NCBI RefSeq assembly: GCF_038096165.1
Contig: NZ_CP151076.1
Location: 2,725,501 to 2,789,500, forward strand
Length of the DNA stretch: 64,000 nt
Direction of reading: 5' to 3'
Source: Pseudomonas sp. G.S.17
GTDB lineage: Bacteria; Pseudomonadota; Gammaproteobacteria; Pseudomonadales; Pseudomonadaceae
The notes under the pieces were generated by a model. It made no database searches, had not been told where the DNA came from, and worked only from the letters and a program-made list of their open reading frames with translations. Below are positions 29,364 to 37,328 of this stretch, piece after piece. Each line of letters opens with the position of its first letter. The first letter of the stretch is position 1. The position numbers and the translations under genes were made by a program.

Positions 29364-30497
29364 GTGAGTAAACCCCTTCTTCTGGCTGCTGCGGTGGCAT
29401 GCGGTCTTAGTTTTCAGGCCCACGGCGCGACGTTCGCCTACATTTCCAGCCCCGGCGACGGCTTCATTTCCCAATACGGTCTTGATGAAAAAACCGGTGC
29501 ACTCAACTTGATCGAGCAGACCCAGGCTGGAAGTCAGGTCAATCCCATGGCGCTCACGCCGGATGGCAAAGTGCTGTTTGCTGCGCTGCGGGTCAAACCG
29601 TATCAGGTCGTGGGTTTCAGTATCGATCCCAAGACCGGGCATCTGAGCCAGATTTCCAAAGGTCCGTTGGCCGAAAGCCTGGCTTATCTGTCGACGGACC
29701 GATCCGGGAAGTTGCTGTTGGGCGCCTCTTATGGCGGGGATCTGCTCAGCGTGCAGGCCATCGACAAGGATCATCAGCCCAGCGACACGATTCAGACCAT
29801 CAAGACCGGTCCCCACGCGCACTCGGTACGTACCGACCCGAGCAACCGCTTTGCCTACGCGGGCAATCTGGGTTCGGACCACGTCTTGCAGTTTCGCCTG
29901 GATGACAAGGCCGGCACACTGACGCCGATTGGCGACGGCTATGTCAGCGTTCCGACCAAGACCGGCCCAAGACATCTGGCGTTCTCGGCAGACGGCAAGT
30001 TCGTTTACGTTGTTGGGGAAATGAGCGGTACGGTCACCGCGTTCTCCATCGACGCGCAGAGTGGGGCGTTGACGCAGATTTCTTCGGTAAATGGCATTCC
30101 GCCGCGCCTGAATCTGGTCCACGGGGAAGTGCGCGACGCCAGCAACAATGACTTGAAGGACGACCCGACGCCACGCATCTGGGCTGCAGACCTGCGTATG
30201 TCTCCCGATGGCAAACTGCTGCTGATGACCGAACGTACCACCAGCTCGGTCTCGGCATTTTCGGTCGATGCCAGCACTGGCGCGCTGACCTTTCTCGATA
30301 ACTACCCGGTCGAGGAGAAGCAACCGCGCAACATCGCGTTCTCACCCAATGGCAAATGGCTGCTCGTGACTGGCGAGAAATCCGCCACGGTCGGTGCTTA
30401 TGCAGTGGGCAGCGATGGTGCATTGAAGCGTGTCAGCGAAGCGCCATCAGGCAAGGGCGCCTTGTGGATCGAGGTCCTGCAACAATCCGCTGAATAA
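29364..30497 (+). CDS. Secreted lactonase-type beta-propeller protein
   Basis: This 377-residue protein belongs to the YbhE/6-phosphogluconolactonase seven-bladed propeller family. I start it at GTG 29364, which follows AAAGGA and leads directly into a Sec signal peptide (SKPLLLAAAVACGLSFQAHG), rather than at the frame opening at 29301. Repeated blade motifs include LAFSADGKFVYVVGE, LRMSPDGKLLLMTER and IAFSPNGKWLLVTGE. Classical Pgl enzymes are cytoplasmic, so the export signal suggests a periplasmic relative with a different substrate. A strong terminator follows. The function is not assigned. Confidence 0.85.
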   Translation: MSKPLLLAAAVACGLSFQAHGATFAYISSPGDGFISQYGLDEKTGALNLIEQTQAGSQVNPMALTPDGKVLFAALRVKPYQVVGFSIDPKTGHLSQISKGPLAESLAYLSTDRSGKLLLGASYGGDLLSVQAIDKDHQPSDTIQTIKTGPHAHSVRTDPSNRFAYAGNLGSDHVLQFRLDDKAGTLTPIGDGYVSVPTKTGPRHLAFSADGKFVYVVGEMSGTVTAFSIDAQSGALTQISSVNGIPPRLNLVHGEVRDASNNDLKDDPTPRIWAADLRMSPDGKLLLMTERTTSSVSAFSVDASTGALTFLDNYPVEEKQPRNIAFSPNGKWLLVTGEKSATVGAYAVGSDGALKRVSEAPSGKGALWIEVLQQSAE

Positions 30498-30514
30498 GCT
30501 CCGCGCCTGAACGC

Positions 30515-30550
30515 AAAAGCCCCGTCACACAGGACGGGGCTTTTGTTTGT
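30515..30550. terminator. Bidirectional terminator between the lactonase gene and ybiT
   Basis: A 12-bp perfect stem (AAAAGCCCCGTC at 30515-30526 with its complement at 30533-30544) has A and T runs at its two ends. It can therefore terminate both the rightward lactonase gene and the leftward ybiT gene. Confidence 0.9.
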
Positions 30551-30581
30551 CAGCGTTCTGATCAGATCAAATCAAATCAAA

Positions 30582-32171
30582 TCAGAGCACGACGCCTTGG
30601 CTGCGCAGGTAGTCGTCGTAGGTGCCGCTGAAGTCGACCACGCCGCTTGGGCTCAGCTCGATAATGCGGGTTGCCAGCGAGGAAACGAACTCACGGTCGT
30701 GGCTGACGAAAATCAGCGTGCCCGGATAGTTTTCCAGCGCCAGGTTCAGCGCTTCGATGGATTCCATGTCCAAGTGGTTGGTCGGTTCGTCCATGATCAG
30801 CACGTTCGGTTTTTGCAGGATCAGCTTGCCGAACAGCATGCGACCTTGCTCACCACCGGAAATCACTTTGACCGATTTCAGGATGTCGTCGTTGGAGAAC
30901 AGCATGCGGCCCAGGGTACCGCGAACGACTTGCTCGCCGCCTTGAGTCCAGCGACCCATCCAGTCGAACAGGTTGGATTCATCTTCGAAGTCGGAAGCGT
31001 GATCCTGAGCGTAGTAGCCCAGCTCGGCCGCATCGGTCCATTTGACCGTACCGGCGTCCGGCGACAGCTCGTTGACCAGCGTGCGCAGCAGGGTAGTTTT
31101 ACCGATACCGTTCGGGCCGATGATCGCGACACGCTCGCCGGCTTCAACGGTAAAGCTGAAGTCCTTGAACAGCGCTTTGCCGTCAAAGCCTTTAGCCATA
31201 CGCTCGACGATGACCGCCTGACGGTGCAGCTTTTTGGTCTGCTCGAAACGAATGAACGGGCTGACACGGCTTGAAGGCTTGACCTCGGCCAGGTGAATCT
31301 TGTCGATCTGCTTGGCGCGGGAACTGGCCTGCTTGGATTTCGAGGCGTTGGCCGAGAAGCGGCTGACGAACGCTTGCAGTTCGTTGATCTGCGCTTTCTT
31401 CTTGGCGTTGTCCGACAGCAACTGCTCGCGGGACTGAGTCGCCACGGTCATGTACTCGTCGTAGTTGCCCGGGAACAGACGCAGCTCGCCGTAATCCAGG
31501 TCGGCCATGTGCGTGCAGACACTGTTCAGGAAGTGCCTATCGTGAGAGATGATGATCATCAGGCTGTTGCGCTGGGTAAGGATGTTTTCCAGCCAGCGAA
31601 TCGTGTTGATGTCCAAGTGGTTGGTCGGTTCATCGAGCAACAGCACTTCAGGATCGGAGAACAACGCTTGAGCCAGCAACACTCGCAGTTTCCAGCCCGG
31701 CGATACTTCGCTCATCGGCCCGCTGTGCTGCTCGATGCCGATACCCAAGCCCAACAGCAGCTCACCGGCACGGGATTCGGCGGTGTAACCGTCCATTTCC
31801 GCGAACTCGGTTTCCAGCTCGGCAACGGCCATGCCGTCGTCTTCGGTCATTTCCGGCAGCGAATAGATGCGATCACGCTCGGCCTTGACCTTCCACAGCT
31901 CTTCGTGACCCATGATCACGGTGTCGAGCACGGAAAACTCTTCGTAAGCGAACTGGTCCTGGCGCAACTTACCCAGACGCACGTTCGGCTCCAGCATCAC
32001 CTGCCCACCCGAAGGCTCCAGATCATCGCCGAGGATCTTCATGAAGGTGGATTTACCGCAGCCGTTGGCGCCGATCAGGCCATAACGGTTACCGGCACCA
32101 AACTTGACCGAGACGTTCTCGAACAAAGGCTTCGCGCCGAACTGCATCGTGATGTTTGCTGTGGAGATCAA
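30582..32171 (-). CDS. ybiT: ABC-F family ATPase YbiT
   Basis: This is a soluble twin-ATPase ABC-F protein of 529 residues, the length of E. coli YbiT; ABC-F proteins bind ribosomes and rescue or tune translation. Walker A motifs are GANGCGKST and GPNGIGKTT. The signatures include [11 protein letters not shown] and [18 protein letters not shown], and a lysine/glutamine-rich P-site linker lies between the domains (about 240-320). It has no membrane domain. Both ATPase sites look complete. It is monocistronic, with the bidirectional terminator downstream and about 290 bases of apparent non-coding DNA upstream. Confidence 0.93.
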   Translation of the reverse strand: MISTANITMQFGAKPLFENVSVKFGAGNRYGLIGANGCGKSTFMKILGDDLEPSGGQVMLEPNVRLGKLRQDQFAYEEFSVLDTVIMGHEELWKVKAERDRIYSLPEMTEDDGMAVAELETEFAEMDGYTAESRAGELLLGLGIGIEQHSGPMSEVSPGWKLRVLLAQALFSDPEVLLLDEPTNHLDINTIRWLENILTQRNSLMIIISHDRHFLNSVCTHMADLDYGELRLFPGNYDEYMTVATQSREQLLSDNAKKKAQINELQAFVSRFSANASKSKQASSRAKQIDKIHLAEVKPSSRVSPFIRFEQTKKLHRQAVIVERMAKGFDGKALFKDFSFTVEAGERVAIIGPNGIGKTTLLRTLVNELSPDAGTVKWTDAAELGYYAQDHASDFEDESNLFDWMGRWTQGGEQVVRGTLGRMLFSNDDILKSVKVISGGEQGRMLFGKLILQKPNVLIMDEPTNHLDMESIEALNLALENYPGTLIFVSHDREFVSSLATRIIELSPSGVVDFSGTYDDYLRSQGVVL

Positions 32172-32458
32172 TTACCTTACCTTCAATGACTTGGAGTTGG
32201 CTGAATGCAGCCGATACCGATTTGATACCCGTTTCCGTCTTTGCTCAGGGCGTTTGACCCGAGTCTGAGGCCTTTCTTTGGGCCATATCTATTCAGCAAT
32301 CTGCGACACGTGCGTCGGATTGCTGCAAATGAATGCGGGATTCATGCCGAATTTGGCGCGCATTGTCGCACAGACTGGGTGGCAGTTGTATGGCGGTCTG
32401 TACGTCAGGCCGATTGCTGTCGGATAACTGGTCGCGTGTAGCCGGGCTTAGGCGTTGA

Positions 32459-32764
32459 TCAGGCACAGCACTCCAGTAGATGTACGTCTCGGATGATCTC
32501 TTCACCGCTTTCGATTTCTGCCTTGCGCAGATCATAGGAAGCCTGGAGGTTCAGCCAAAACTGCGCAGTGGTGCCCAGCGCTTGTGCCAGACGCAAAGCA
32601 ACGTCTGCGCTCACATTCCTCCGCTCGCGAACAATGTCATTAACCGTTGGGGCAGAGACATGGAGTGCTCGGGCCAGTGCCGCTGGCGTAACTCCCAGAG
32701 GATCCAGGAATTCCTCTTTGAGTATCTCTCCCGGATGTATCGGCCGCATGCCGTTCGTATGCAT
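32459..32764 (-). CDS. higA: HigA-family antitoxin (XRE regulator)
   Basis: This is the antitoxin and autorepressor of a higBA module, 101 residues. The N-terminus (MRPIHPGEILKEEFLDPLGV) is the typical HigA/VapI start, followed by a helix-turn-helix (ALARALHVSAPTVNDIVRER) and LGTTAQFWLNLQASYDL, the family hallmark. It lies immediately downstream of the toxin gene, with the antitoxin second, which is the usual HigBA order. The gene is intact even though the toxin is frameshifted. It probably binds the inverted repeat found just upstream of the toxin start. Confidence 0.93.
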   Translation of the reverse strand: MHTNGMRPIHPGEILKEEFLDPLGVTPAALARALHVSAPTVNDIVRERRNVSADVALRLAQALGTTAQFWLNLQASYDLRKAEIESGEEIIRDVHLLECCA

Positions 32765-32772
32765 GGTTCACC

Positions 32773-33050
32773 TCAGTGATAGTCAACTATTTCAACGTTT
32801 TCCGGTCCGTTTTGCCCCATATGAAGCAGATACGAAACTGAGCATTGATGCGGATACTGTGCTGTCCTTCTCGGTCACCATCAAGCTCTTCCAATCTATT
32901 GCCGGGTGGTGATTTCAGGTCTTGCAGTCCAACTGCCGCATCGAGCATCACAAGTTTTCGTTCAGCGACGTTTTTTATAGCGCTCCACCTTCGTGTCTTG
33001 CCTGTGGTGAAAAGCGTTTCGGAATGAGAACAACGAAAACTTTGGATCAT
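32773..33050 (-). pseudogene. higB: HigB-family toxin gene, frameshifted near its 3' end
   Basis: This is the RelE-superfamily mRNA interferase of the higBA module. The observed frame runs 33050 to 32787 (87 residues), begins MIQSFRCSHSETLFTTGK and is normal to about residue 81. It then ends abnormally in DRKTLK. Reading the other frame from about 32806 gives PENVEIVDYH and a TGA at 32773, 8 bases before higA, exactly the expected family C-terminus. One missing base restores a 92-residue protein with D90-Y91-H92, the residues implicated in catalysis in Proteus HigB. The toxin is therefore probably inactive unless the missing base is a sequencing error. Confidence 0.85.
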
Positions 33051-33057
33051 TGTTAAT

Positions 33058-33078
33058 GCTTAACGTTATGCGTTAAGC
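33058..33078. promoter_or_regulatory. Candidate HigA operator upstream of higB
   Basis: GCTTAACG (33058-33065) and CGTTAAGC (33071-33078) are perfect 8-bp inverted arms around a 5-base centre, 7 bases upstream of the higB start codon. TTAAC/GTTAA half sites resemble reported HigA palindromes, and the position suits autorepression by the HigA protein or the HigBA complex. Confidence 0.65.
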
Positions 33079-33178
33079 CGGAGTATATAGCGTTCCGGCC
33101 ATTTTTCAACAGCCAGGCGTATCAGAATATCCGCGGCCACAAGCTTGTGACAAAAGCCTCTTGCCTGGACCGGCGAAC

Positions 33179-33382
33179 TCACAGCACAAACTGATGCAAC
33201 GCAACCATCATCGTGACCACCAGCACCGCGCAGCCAATCCCGAGTGTCCATTGCGCAGCAACCGTTTCGTCGAACCATTCCCATTTGGACGGGAATTTCC
33301 CCAACGTAACCAGACGTATGAAAAGCCAGCCAACGGGGTAGCACACTACACGTGCCAGGACTTCAGCTATTGCCTCGATCAT
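33179..33382 (-). CDS. Small predicted inner-membrane protein
   Basis: This is a 67-residue hydrophobic protein. I start it at ATG 33382, preceded by AAGGA at a good distance; the frame opens 3 codons earlier with GTG. Two membrane segments are apparent, one near residues 5-27 and one near 44-64, joined by a short loop with WEWFDE. The gene stands alone between higB and small genes on the other strand. It has no recognisable family and its function is unknown. Confidence 0.6.
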   Translation of the reverse strand: MIEAIAEVLARVVCYPVGWLFIRLVTLGKFPSKWEWFDETVAAQWTLGIGCAVLVVTMMVALHQFVL

Positions 33383-33489
33383 TACTTGCACATCCTTGTC
33401 GTTCGTTCCCCACGTTCAATTCAATAGCAAGGAACTGAACCCAGTCGTTGCGGCCTCATGAATACCTGCCATTAAAAGAGGATCCGCTG

Positions 33490-33630
33490 ATGAGCGAGCA
33501 AAAGAAAGAAGCGCCCAAGGAATCTCCGAAAGAAGCGCCCAAACAGAACACTCCGGCGCACTCGACACCTGAGGAGAAAGAACGGCTCAAGGACTTCAAC
33601 AAAGACGGAATTCCGCCTGGCGTTTACTGA
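33490..33630 (+). CDS. Small Lys/Glu/Pro-rich hydrophilic protein
   Basis: This is a 46-residue protein started at ATG 33490, which follows an AGAGGA ribosome site; the frame opens 14 codons earlier. The N-terminal half is a repeat-like run of KEAPKES and KEAPKQN units, and the end reads FNKDGIPPGVY. It should be disordered and soluble. Small KEAPK-rich proteins of this sort occur in Pseudomonas, without assigned function. It lies 91 bases upstream of the hemerythrin gene on the same strand. Confidence 0.65.
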   Translation: MSEQKKEAPKESPKEAPKQNTPAHSTPEEKERLKDFNKDGIPPGVY

Positions 33631-33721
33631 TTCGTGGCGGCGGAGGGTGGAACGCTGATCTTGCGTGGATGTCTAGTGCATATCGCTTCCACCCTTGGGA
33701 AGCCAGTCTGGAGTAGCGCCG

Positions 33722-34165
33722 TTGAATATTTTTGAAGCCTTGCGTGAAAGTCATGATCGCCAGCGCGGTTATGCCGAAAATCTGGTACGTACCAGTGGCG
33801 ACAATCAGGAACGTGTGGATGCGTACAAACAACTCAAGGCTGAGCTGCAGGCGCATGAAACCGCCGAAGAGCGCTTCTTTTATATCCCGCTGATGGCCCA
33901 TGACAATGGCGTCGATCTGAGTCGCCATGCGATTTCCGAGCATCATGCGATGGATGAGCTCATGGAAGAACTGGACGAAACGGAGATGTCCAGCCCGAGC
34001 TGGCTCGCCACGGCCAAGAAACTGTCCGAGAAAGTGCATCACCATTTGAAGGAAGAAGAGCAGAAATTCTTTCAGATGGCGGGCAAGCTTCTGGACGAAA
34101 AGCAGAAGGAATTGTTGGCCGGTCAGTATGTAAAAGAGTACGAAGAGCAACTGGCTGAAGCCTGA
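33722..34165 (+). CDS. Hemerythrin-domain protein
   Basis: This is a soluble 147-residue four-helix protein with the HHE cation-binding arrangement expected for a di-iron centre. Ligand-like residues are the His of ESHDRQR, HETAEERFFY, the His pair of EHHAMDE and VHHHLKEEE. I prefer a TTG start at 33722 (NIFEALRESHD), preceded by GGAG 8 bases upstream, over the GTG-like opening at 33695, because family members begin at this point. Single-domain hemerythrins store or sense oxygen or protect iron pools; which applies here is unknown. The gene is monocistronic. Confidence 0.85.
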   Translation: MNIFEALRESHDRQRGYAENLVRTSGDNQERVDAYKQLKAELQAHETAEERFFYIPLMAHDNGVDLSRHAISEHHAMDELMEELDETEMSSPSWLATAKKLSEKVHHHLKEEEQKFFQMAGKLLDEKQKELLAGQYVKEYEEQLAEA

Positions 34166-34247
34166 TAGCGTGTTCAAGGCTCGCCGGACAGGCGATGCAC
34201 TGACGGCGAACGTGTAGAATCGGATTTTTTCGCCTTCAAGGATTGTC

Positions 34248-34592
34248 ATGAAGCTGTTGATTGGGGCTGTTGCGGCGGTGCTGCTGGTTGGCTGTACCTC
34301 ACCGTCAAATCAGGCCCGCGCTGGCGGGCCTTACAAGGTTTACACCACGCAGAAGGCGGCGAACGTTGTTGCGCAATGTGTGGAATATGCCTGGCAGGAC
34401 GCCGCCATGGTGGGTCCGGACCCTGAAGCGTTCATGCGCTCCACTGCTGACGGCTTCACCGTCTACACAACCGGTGCCGAATACTTTGTCGATGTGAAAC
34501 CGCAGAGCGGCAAGACCGTCCTCAACTTCTACGCCGCACCAGACACCATGCCGGCTGACCGACGCGGGGCTGCCTTGGCGACTTGCCTGTAA
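34248..34592 (+). CDS. Small predicted lipoprotein
   Basis: This is a 114-residue exported protein. The N-terminus is a short lipoprotein signal (MKLLIGAVAAVLLVGC) with Cys16 as the lipidation site and Thr-Ser after it, consistent with outer-membrane sorting. The mature part has two further cysteines (VAQCVEYAW and the terminal ATCL) that could form a disulfide. AAGGA precedes the ATG. No family is recognised. It is followed by a strong bidirectional terminator. Confidence 0.8.
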   Translation: MKLLIGAVAAVLLVGCTSPSNQARAGGPYKVYTTQKAANVVAQCVEYAWQDAAMVGPDPEAFMRSTADGFTVYTTGAEYFVDVKPQSGKTVLNFYAAPDTMPADRRGAALATCL

Positions 34593-34611
34593 GACGCAGC
34601 ATCCAACGTAC

Positions 34612-34648
34612 AAAAAAAATGGCCCGGGATAATCCCGGGCCATTTTTC
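34612..34648. terminator. Bidirectional terminator
   Basis: A 9-bp stem (GGCCCGGGA at 34621-34629 with TCCCGGGCC at 34633-34641, 3-nt loop) is flanked by eight A on the left and five T on the right. It serves the lipoprotein gene on the plus strand and the glycine-rich protein gene on the minus strand. Confidence 0.92.
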
Positions 34649-34660
34649 GTTGCAAGGCTG

Positions 34661-34996
34661 TCAGTTGTCGTCAGAACCTGACGCACCACCACCGGTGCCA
34701 TTGGGGCCATTCTTGTTCGGGCCGCCGGTCTTGCCAACGCCGCTGCCAGTGTCACCGCCATCAACGGATTTACCTGCGCCGGTCCCCGTGCCGCGGCCAT
34801 AGGCATCAGCATCTTTGCTGCCGGTTGGTGCGCTTGGATTGGTGCCGGGCGGCATGGCTGAACCGCTTTGGGTAGCGCCACCGGTTTCAGGTTTGGCTGG
34901 CCCGGTATTCGACTCGCCTGACGCCGCGAATGCGGACATGCAAGAGATGGAAAGCAGGCCGGTCAGAACAAGGCTAGTCATCTTTGACTTCATCAT
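34661..34996 (-). CDS. Secreted Gly/Ser/Thr-rich small protein
   Basis: This is a 111-residue exported protein. A Sec signal peptide (about residues 1-24, ending SAFA) precedes a low-complexity mature region rich in Gly, Thr, Ser, Pro and Asp, with no cysteine. The start has a good AGGAGA ribosome site. The mature chain should be disordered and periplasmic or secreted. No domain is recognised. It converges on the lipoprotein gene across the shared terminator. Confidence 0.75.
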   Translation of the reverse strand: MMKSKMTSLVLTGLLSISCMSAFAASGESNTGPAKPETGGATQSGSAMPPGTNPSAPTGSKDADAYGRGTGTGAGKSVDGGDTGSGVGKTGGPNKNGPNGTGGGASGSDDN

Positions 34997-35096
34997 GGGT
35001 ACGTCTCCTGGTTATGAGCGTTACCTGATATTGGTCAATCTTACCCTCCCCATCGTGCCCTGATCTGCGACGAACGGTCATACGCCTTGCATCGCT

Positions 35097-35426
35097 TCAG
35101 GGCTCAATCCCGTGCAGTTCGCAGTATTGCGACCATTCCATGCCGGCCATTTCGGCAACTTCCTTGTGAACCTCGCGACGCTGACTCTCGAATTCTTCAG
35201 GCGACTCGGCGGTGAGTTGCAAGGTCAATTCCCAGGCGAAGAAACCCAGGCGCTGGGCCTCTTCCTCGAAGGCTTCGTGCAGGCGTTCTTCACGATATTG
35301 CTCCTTGGTGACGCCCGCCGCCTGAGCGGCAAGAGGATTGAGGTGTTCGAGTTCATCCTGAAGGTGCGGATGAGCCGCGAGGAATCGAGTCAGGGCAATC
35401 TGGTGTGGATGTTCGGTTTGAGTCAT
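35097..35426 (-). CDS. Conserved small acidic protein (possibly DUF6388)
   Basis: This is a 109-residue soluble, acidic, mostly helical protein (EERLHEAFEEEAQRLGFFAWEL, VAEMAGMEWSQYCELHGIEP). There is no signal peptide or known catalytic motif. It resembles Pseudomonas proteins that I recall as DUF6388, with moderate certainty. It stands alone; the ABC transporter operon starts about 310 bases away on the other strand. Confidence 0.7.
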   Translation of the reverse strand: MTQTEHPHQIALTRFLAAHPHLQDELEHLNPLAAQAAGVTKEQYREERLHEAFEEEAQRLGFFAWELTLQLTAESPEEFESQRREVHKEVAEMAGMEWSQYCELHGIEP

Positions 35427-35692
35427 GCAGGCTCCAAAAGAGGCAAATCGCGGAAACCGGGAGCAAGGATCGGGTAGCCAATTGCGTGCGCGGTTGTGGC
35501 GCAGCGCGCACTCGATTGAGGCCTTGCTACCCGGGACGTTGCCAACAGTAGCAAATCAGTCGTGCATGGTAGCCGCATCGCCGCGCTTGTCCACGAAGCT
35601 ATCTCTATGATCCCGATGGAATTTCTCTACCCATGTTTTTTCATCGTCAGCCGTGGCACACTTCCTGCTGTCCATTCCGTTGTTGCATACTC
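35427..35692. other. Upstream region of the amino-acid transporter operon
   Basis: About 265 bases lie between the leftward small gene and the palindrome that precedes the transporter operon. I see no gene or terminator here. A weak TTGTTG at 35680-35685 is 15 bases from TATAGC at 35701-35706, which lies inside the palindrome and could serve as a -10 element. Confidence 0.4.
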
Positions 35693-35712
35693 TGTTCCGC
35701 TATAGCGGAACA
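35693..35712. promoter_or_regulatory. Perfect 20-bp palindrome, candidate IclR-family operator
   Basis: TGTTCCGCTA followed directly by its exact reverse complement TAGCGGAACA forms a 20-bp perfect palindrome 28 bases upstream of the substrate-binding-protein start. GTTCC/GGAAC arms are typical of sites bound by IclR-family regulators, and an IclR gene lies in the same gene string at 39303. A site overlapping the putative -10 suits repression. Confidence 0.75.
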
Positions 35713-35739
35713 AACTCATTCTTCGGTGGAGTTCTTGTC

Positions 35740-36591
35740 ATGGGTAGCGGACTTTTCTCTTTAAAAACGTGTGCATGTGTCGTTGCGACGATGGCCGTGC
35801 TGGTCGGCGCGGCGCAAGCAGCGGATGCCAGCAAACTGGACAGCGTGTTGCAGCGCGGCAAGCTGGTAGTGGGCACGGGCAGCACCAATGCGCCTTGGCA
35901 CTTTCAGGGCGCGGACGGCAAGTTGCAGGGTTTTGATATCGACATCGGCCGCATCATTGCCAAAGGCTTGTTCAATGACCCGAGCAAAGTCGAGTTCGTT
36001 GTGCAGTCCTCGGACGCGCGAATTCCCAACCTGTTGACCGACAAGGTTGATATCAGCTGCCAGTTCATCACGGTCACCGCCAGTCGCGCCCAACAAGTGG
36101 CCTTCACCTTGCCGTATTACCGCGAAGGTGTGGCGTTGCTGCTGCCGGCCAACAGCAAGTACAAGGAAATTGACGACCTGAAAGCGGCCGGAACAGGCGT
36201 CATCGTCGCCGTCCTGCAAAACGTATATGCCGAAGAACTGGTGCATCAGGCATTGCCCCAAGCCAAGGTCGATCAATACGACAGCGTTGATTTGATGTAC
36301 CAGGCGATCAATTCCGGGCGCGCCGATGCCGCCGCCACCGATCAGTCCTCGGTGAAATACCTGATGGTGCAAAACCCTGGCCGTTACCGCTCGCCGGCTT
36401 TTGCCTGGAGCCCGCAAACCTATGCCTGCGCCGTCAAACGTGGCGATCAGGATTGGCTGAACTTCGTCAATACCGCCCTGCATGAAGCCATGACTGGCGT
36501 TGAGTTCCCGACGTATGCGGCGTCGTTCAAGCAGTGGTTCGGGGTAGATCTGCCAACGCCGTCGATTGGCTTTCCGATGGAATACAAGTAA
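35740..36591 (+). CDS. ABC transporter substrate-binding protein, polar amino-acid type
   Basis: This is the periplasmic binding protein of an amino-acid-type (family 3) ABC importer. I start it at ATG 35740, preceded by GGTGGAG, giving 283 residues with a Sec signal peptide that ends AAQA. The mature protein has the bilobed SBP_bac_3 pattern: LDSVLQRGKLVVGTGSTNAPWHF, GFDIDIGRIIAKGLF, SDARIPNLLTDKVDISC, FTLPYYREGVALLLP and the late RADAAATDQSS. This family usually binds amino acids or opines. The downstream catabolic genes suggest a D-configured amino sugar acid or hydroxy-amino acid. It is first in an eight-gene co-directional string. Confidence 0.93.
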   Translation: MGSGLFSLKTCACVVATMAVLVGAAQAADASKLDSVLQRGKLVVGTGSTNAPWHFQGADGKLQGFDIDIGRIIAKGLFNDPSKVEFVVQSSDARIPNLLTDKVDISCQFITVTASRAQQVAFTLPYYREGVALLLPANSKYKEIDDLKAAGTGVIVAVLQNVYAEELVHQALPQAKVDQYDSVDLMYQAINSGRADAAATDQSSVKYLMVQNPGRYRSPAFAWSPQTYACAVKRGDQDWLNFVNTALHEAMTGVEFPTYAASFKQWFGVDLPTPSIGFPMEYK

Positions 36592-36653
36592 TCAGAACCT
36601 GACTGACGGGGCAGGATGACAAGGCAGTCGTCCCGTTCCAGGTATTGCTGACC

Positions 36654-37316
36654 ATGAATTATCAATTGAATTTTGCCGCGGTCTGGCGTGACTTCCCCAA
36701 CTTGCTGGCGGGGCTGGGATTGGGGTTGGAACTGGCCCTGATTTCCATTGCCATCGGCTGCGTCATCGGCCTGATGACGGCGTTTGCGCTGCTGTCTCGG
36801 CATCGCGCGCTGCGCGTTGTCGCTTCGGTGTATGTAACGGTGATCCGCAACACGCCGATTCTGGTGCTGATCCTGTTGATCTATTTCGCGCTGCCGGGCC
36901 TGGGTATCCGCCTGGACAAGCTTGCGTCGTTCATCGTGACCCTGTCGCTGTATGCCGGGGCTTACCTGACCGAAGTGTTCCGCGCCGGGCTGTTGAGCAT
37001 TCACAAGGGCCAGCGCGAAGCCGGGCTGGCGATCGGACTCGGGGAATGGCAGGTCAAGGCCTACATCGTAGTGCCGGTCATGCTGCGCAATGTGTTGCCG
37101 GCCTTGTCCAACAACTTCATTTCGCTGTTCAAGGACACGTCGCTGGCGGCCGCCATCGCGGTGCCGGAACTGACGTATTACGCGCGCAAGATCAATGTCG
37201 AGAGTTATCGGGTCATTGAAACCTGGCTGGTGACCACCGGGCTGTATGTGGTGGCCTGTTATGTGATCGCGATGCTGCTGCGCTACCTCGAACAACGCTT
37301 GGCAATTCGCCGCTAG
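36654..37316 (+). CDS. ABC transporter permease, HisM/GlnP type (1)
   Basis: This is the first of two inner-membrane permeases of the importer, 220 residues from ATG 36654. It has about five helices, with the EAA-loop signature (QREAGLAIGLGEWQVKAYIVVPVMLRNVLPALSNNF, quoted in part) and the RNTPILVLILLIYFALP segment typical of polar amino-acid permeases. It follows the binding-protein gene by 62 bases and precedes the second permease by 12 bases. Confidence 0.93.
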   Translation: MNYQLNFAAVWRDFPNLLAGLGLGLELALISIAIGCVIGLMTAFALLSRHRALRVVASVYVTVIRNTPILVLILLIYFALPGLGIRLDKLASFIVTLSLYAGAYLTEVFRAGLLSIHKGQREAGLAIGLGEWQVKAYIVVPVMLRNVLPALSNNFISLFKDTSLAAAIAVPELTYYARKINVESYRVIETWLVTTGLYVVACYVIAMLLRYLEQRLAIRR

Positions 37317-37328
37317 GAGGCCTGACTT

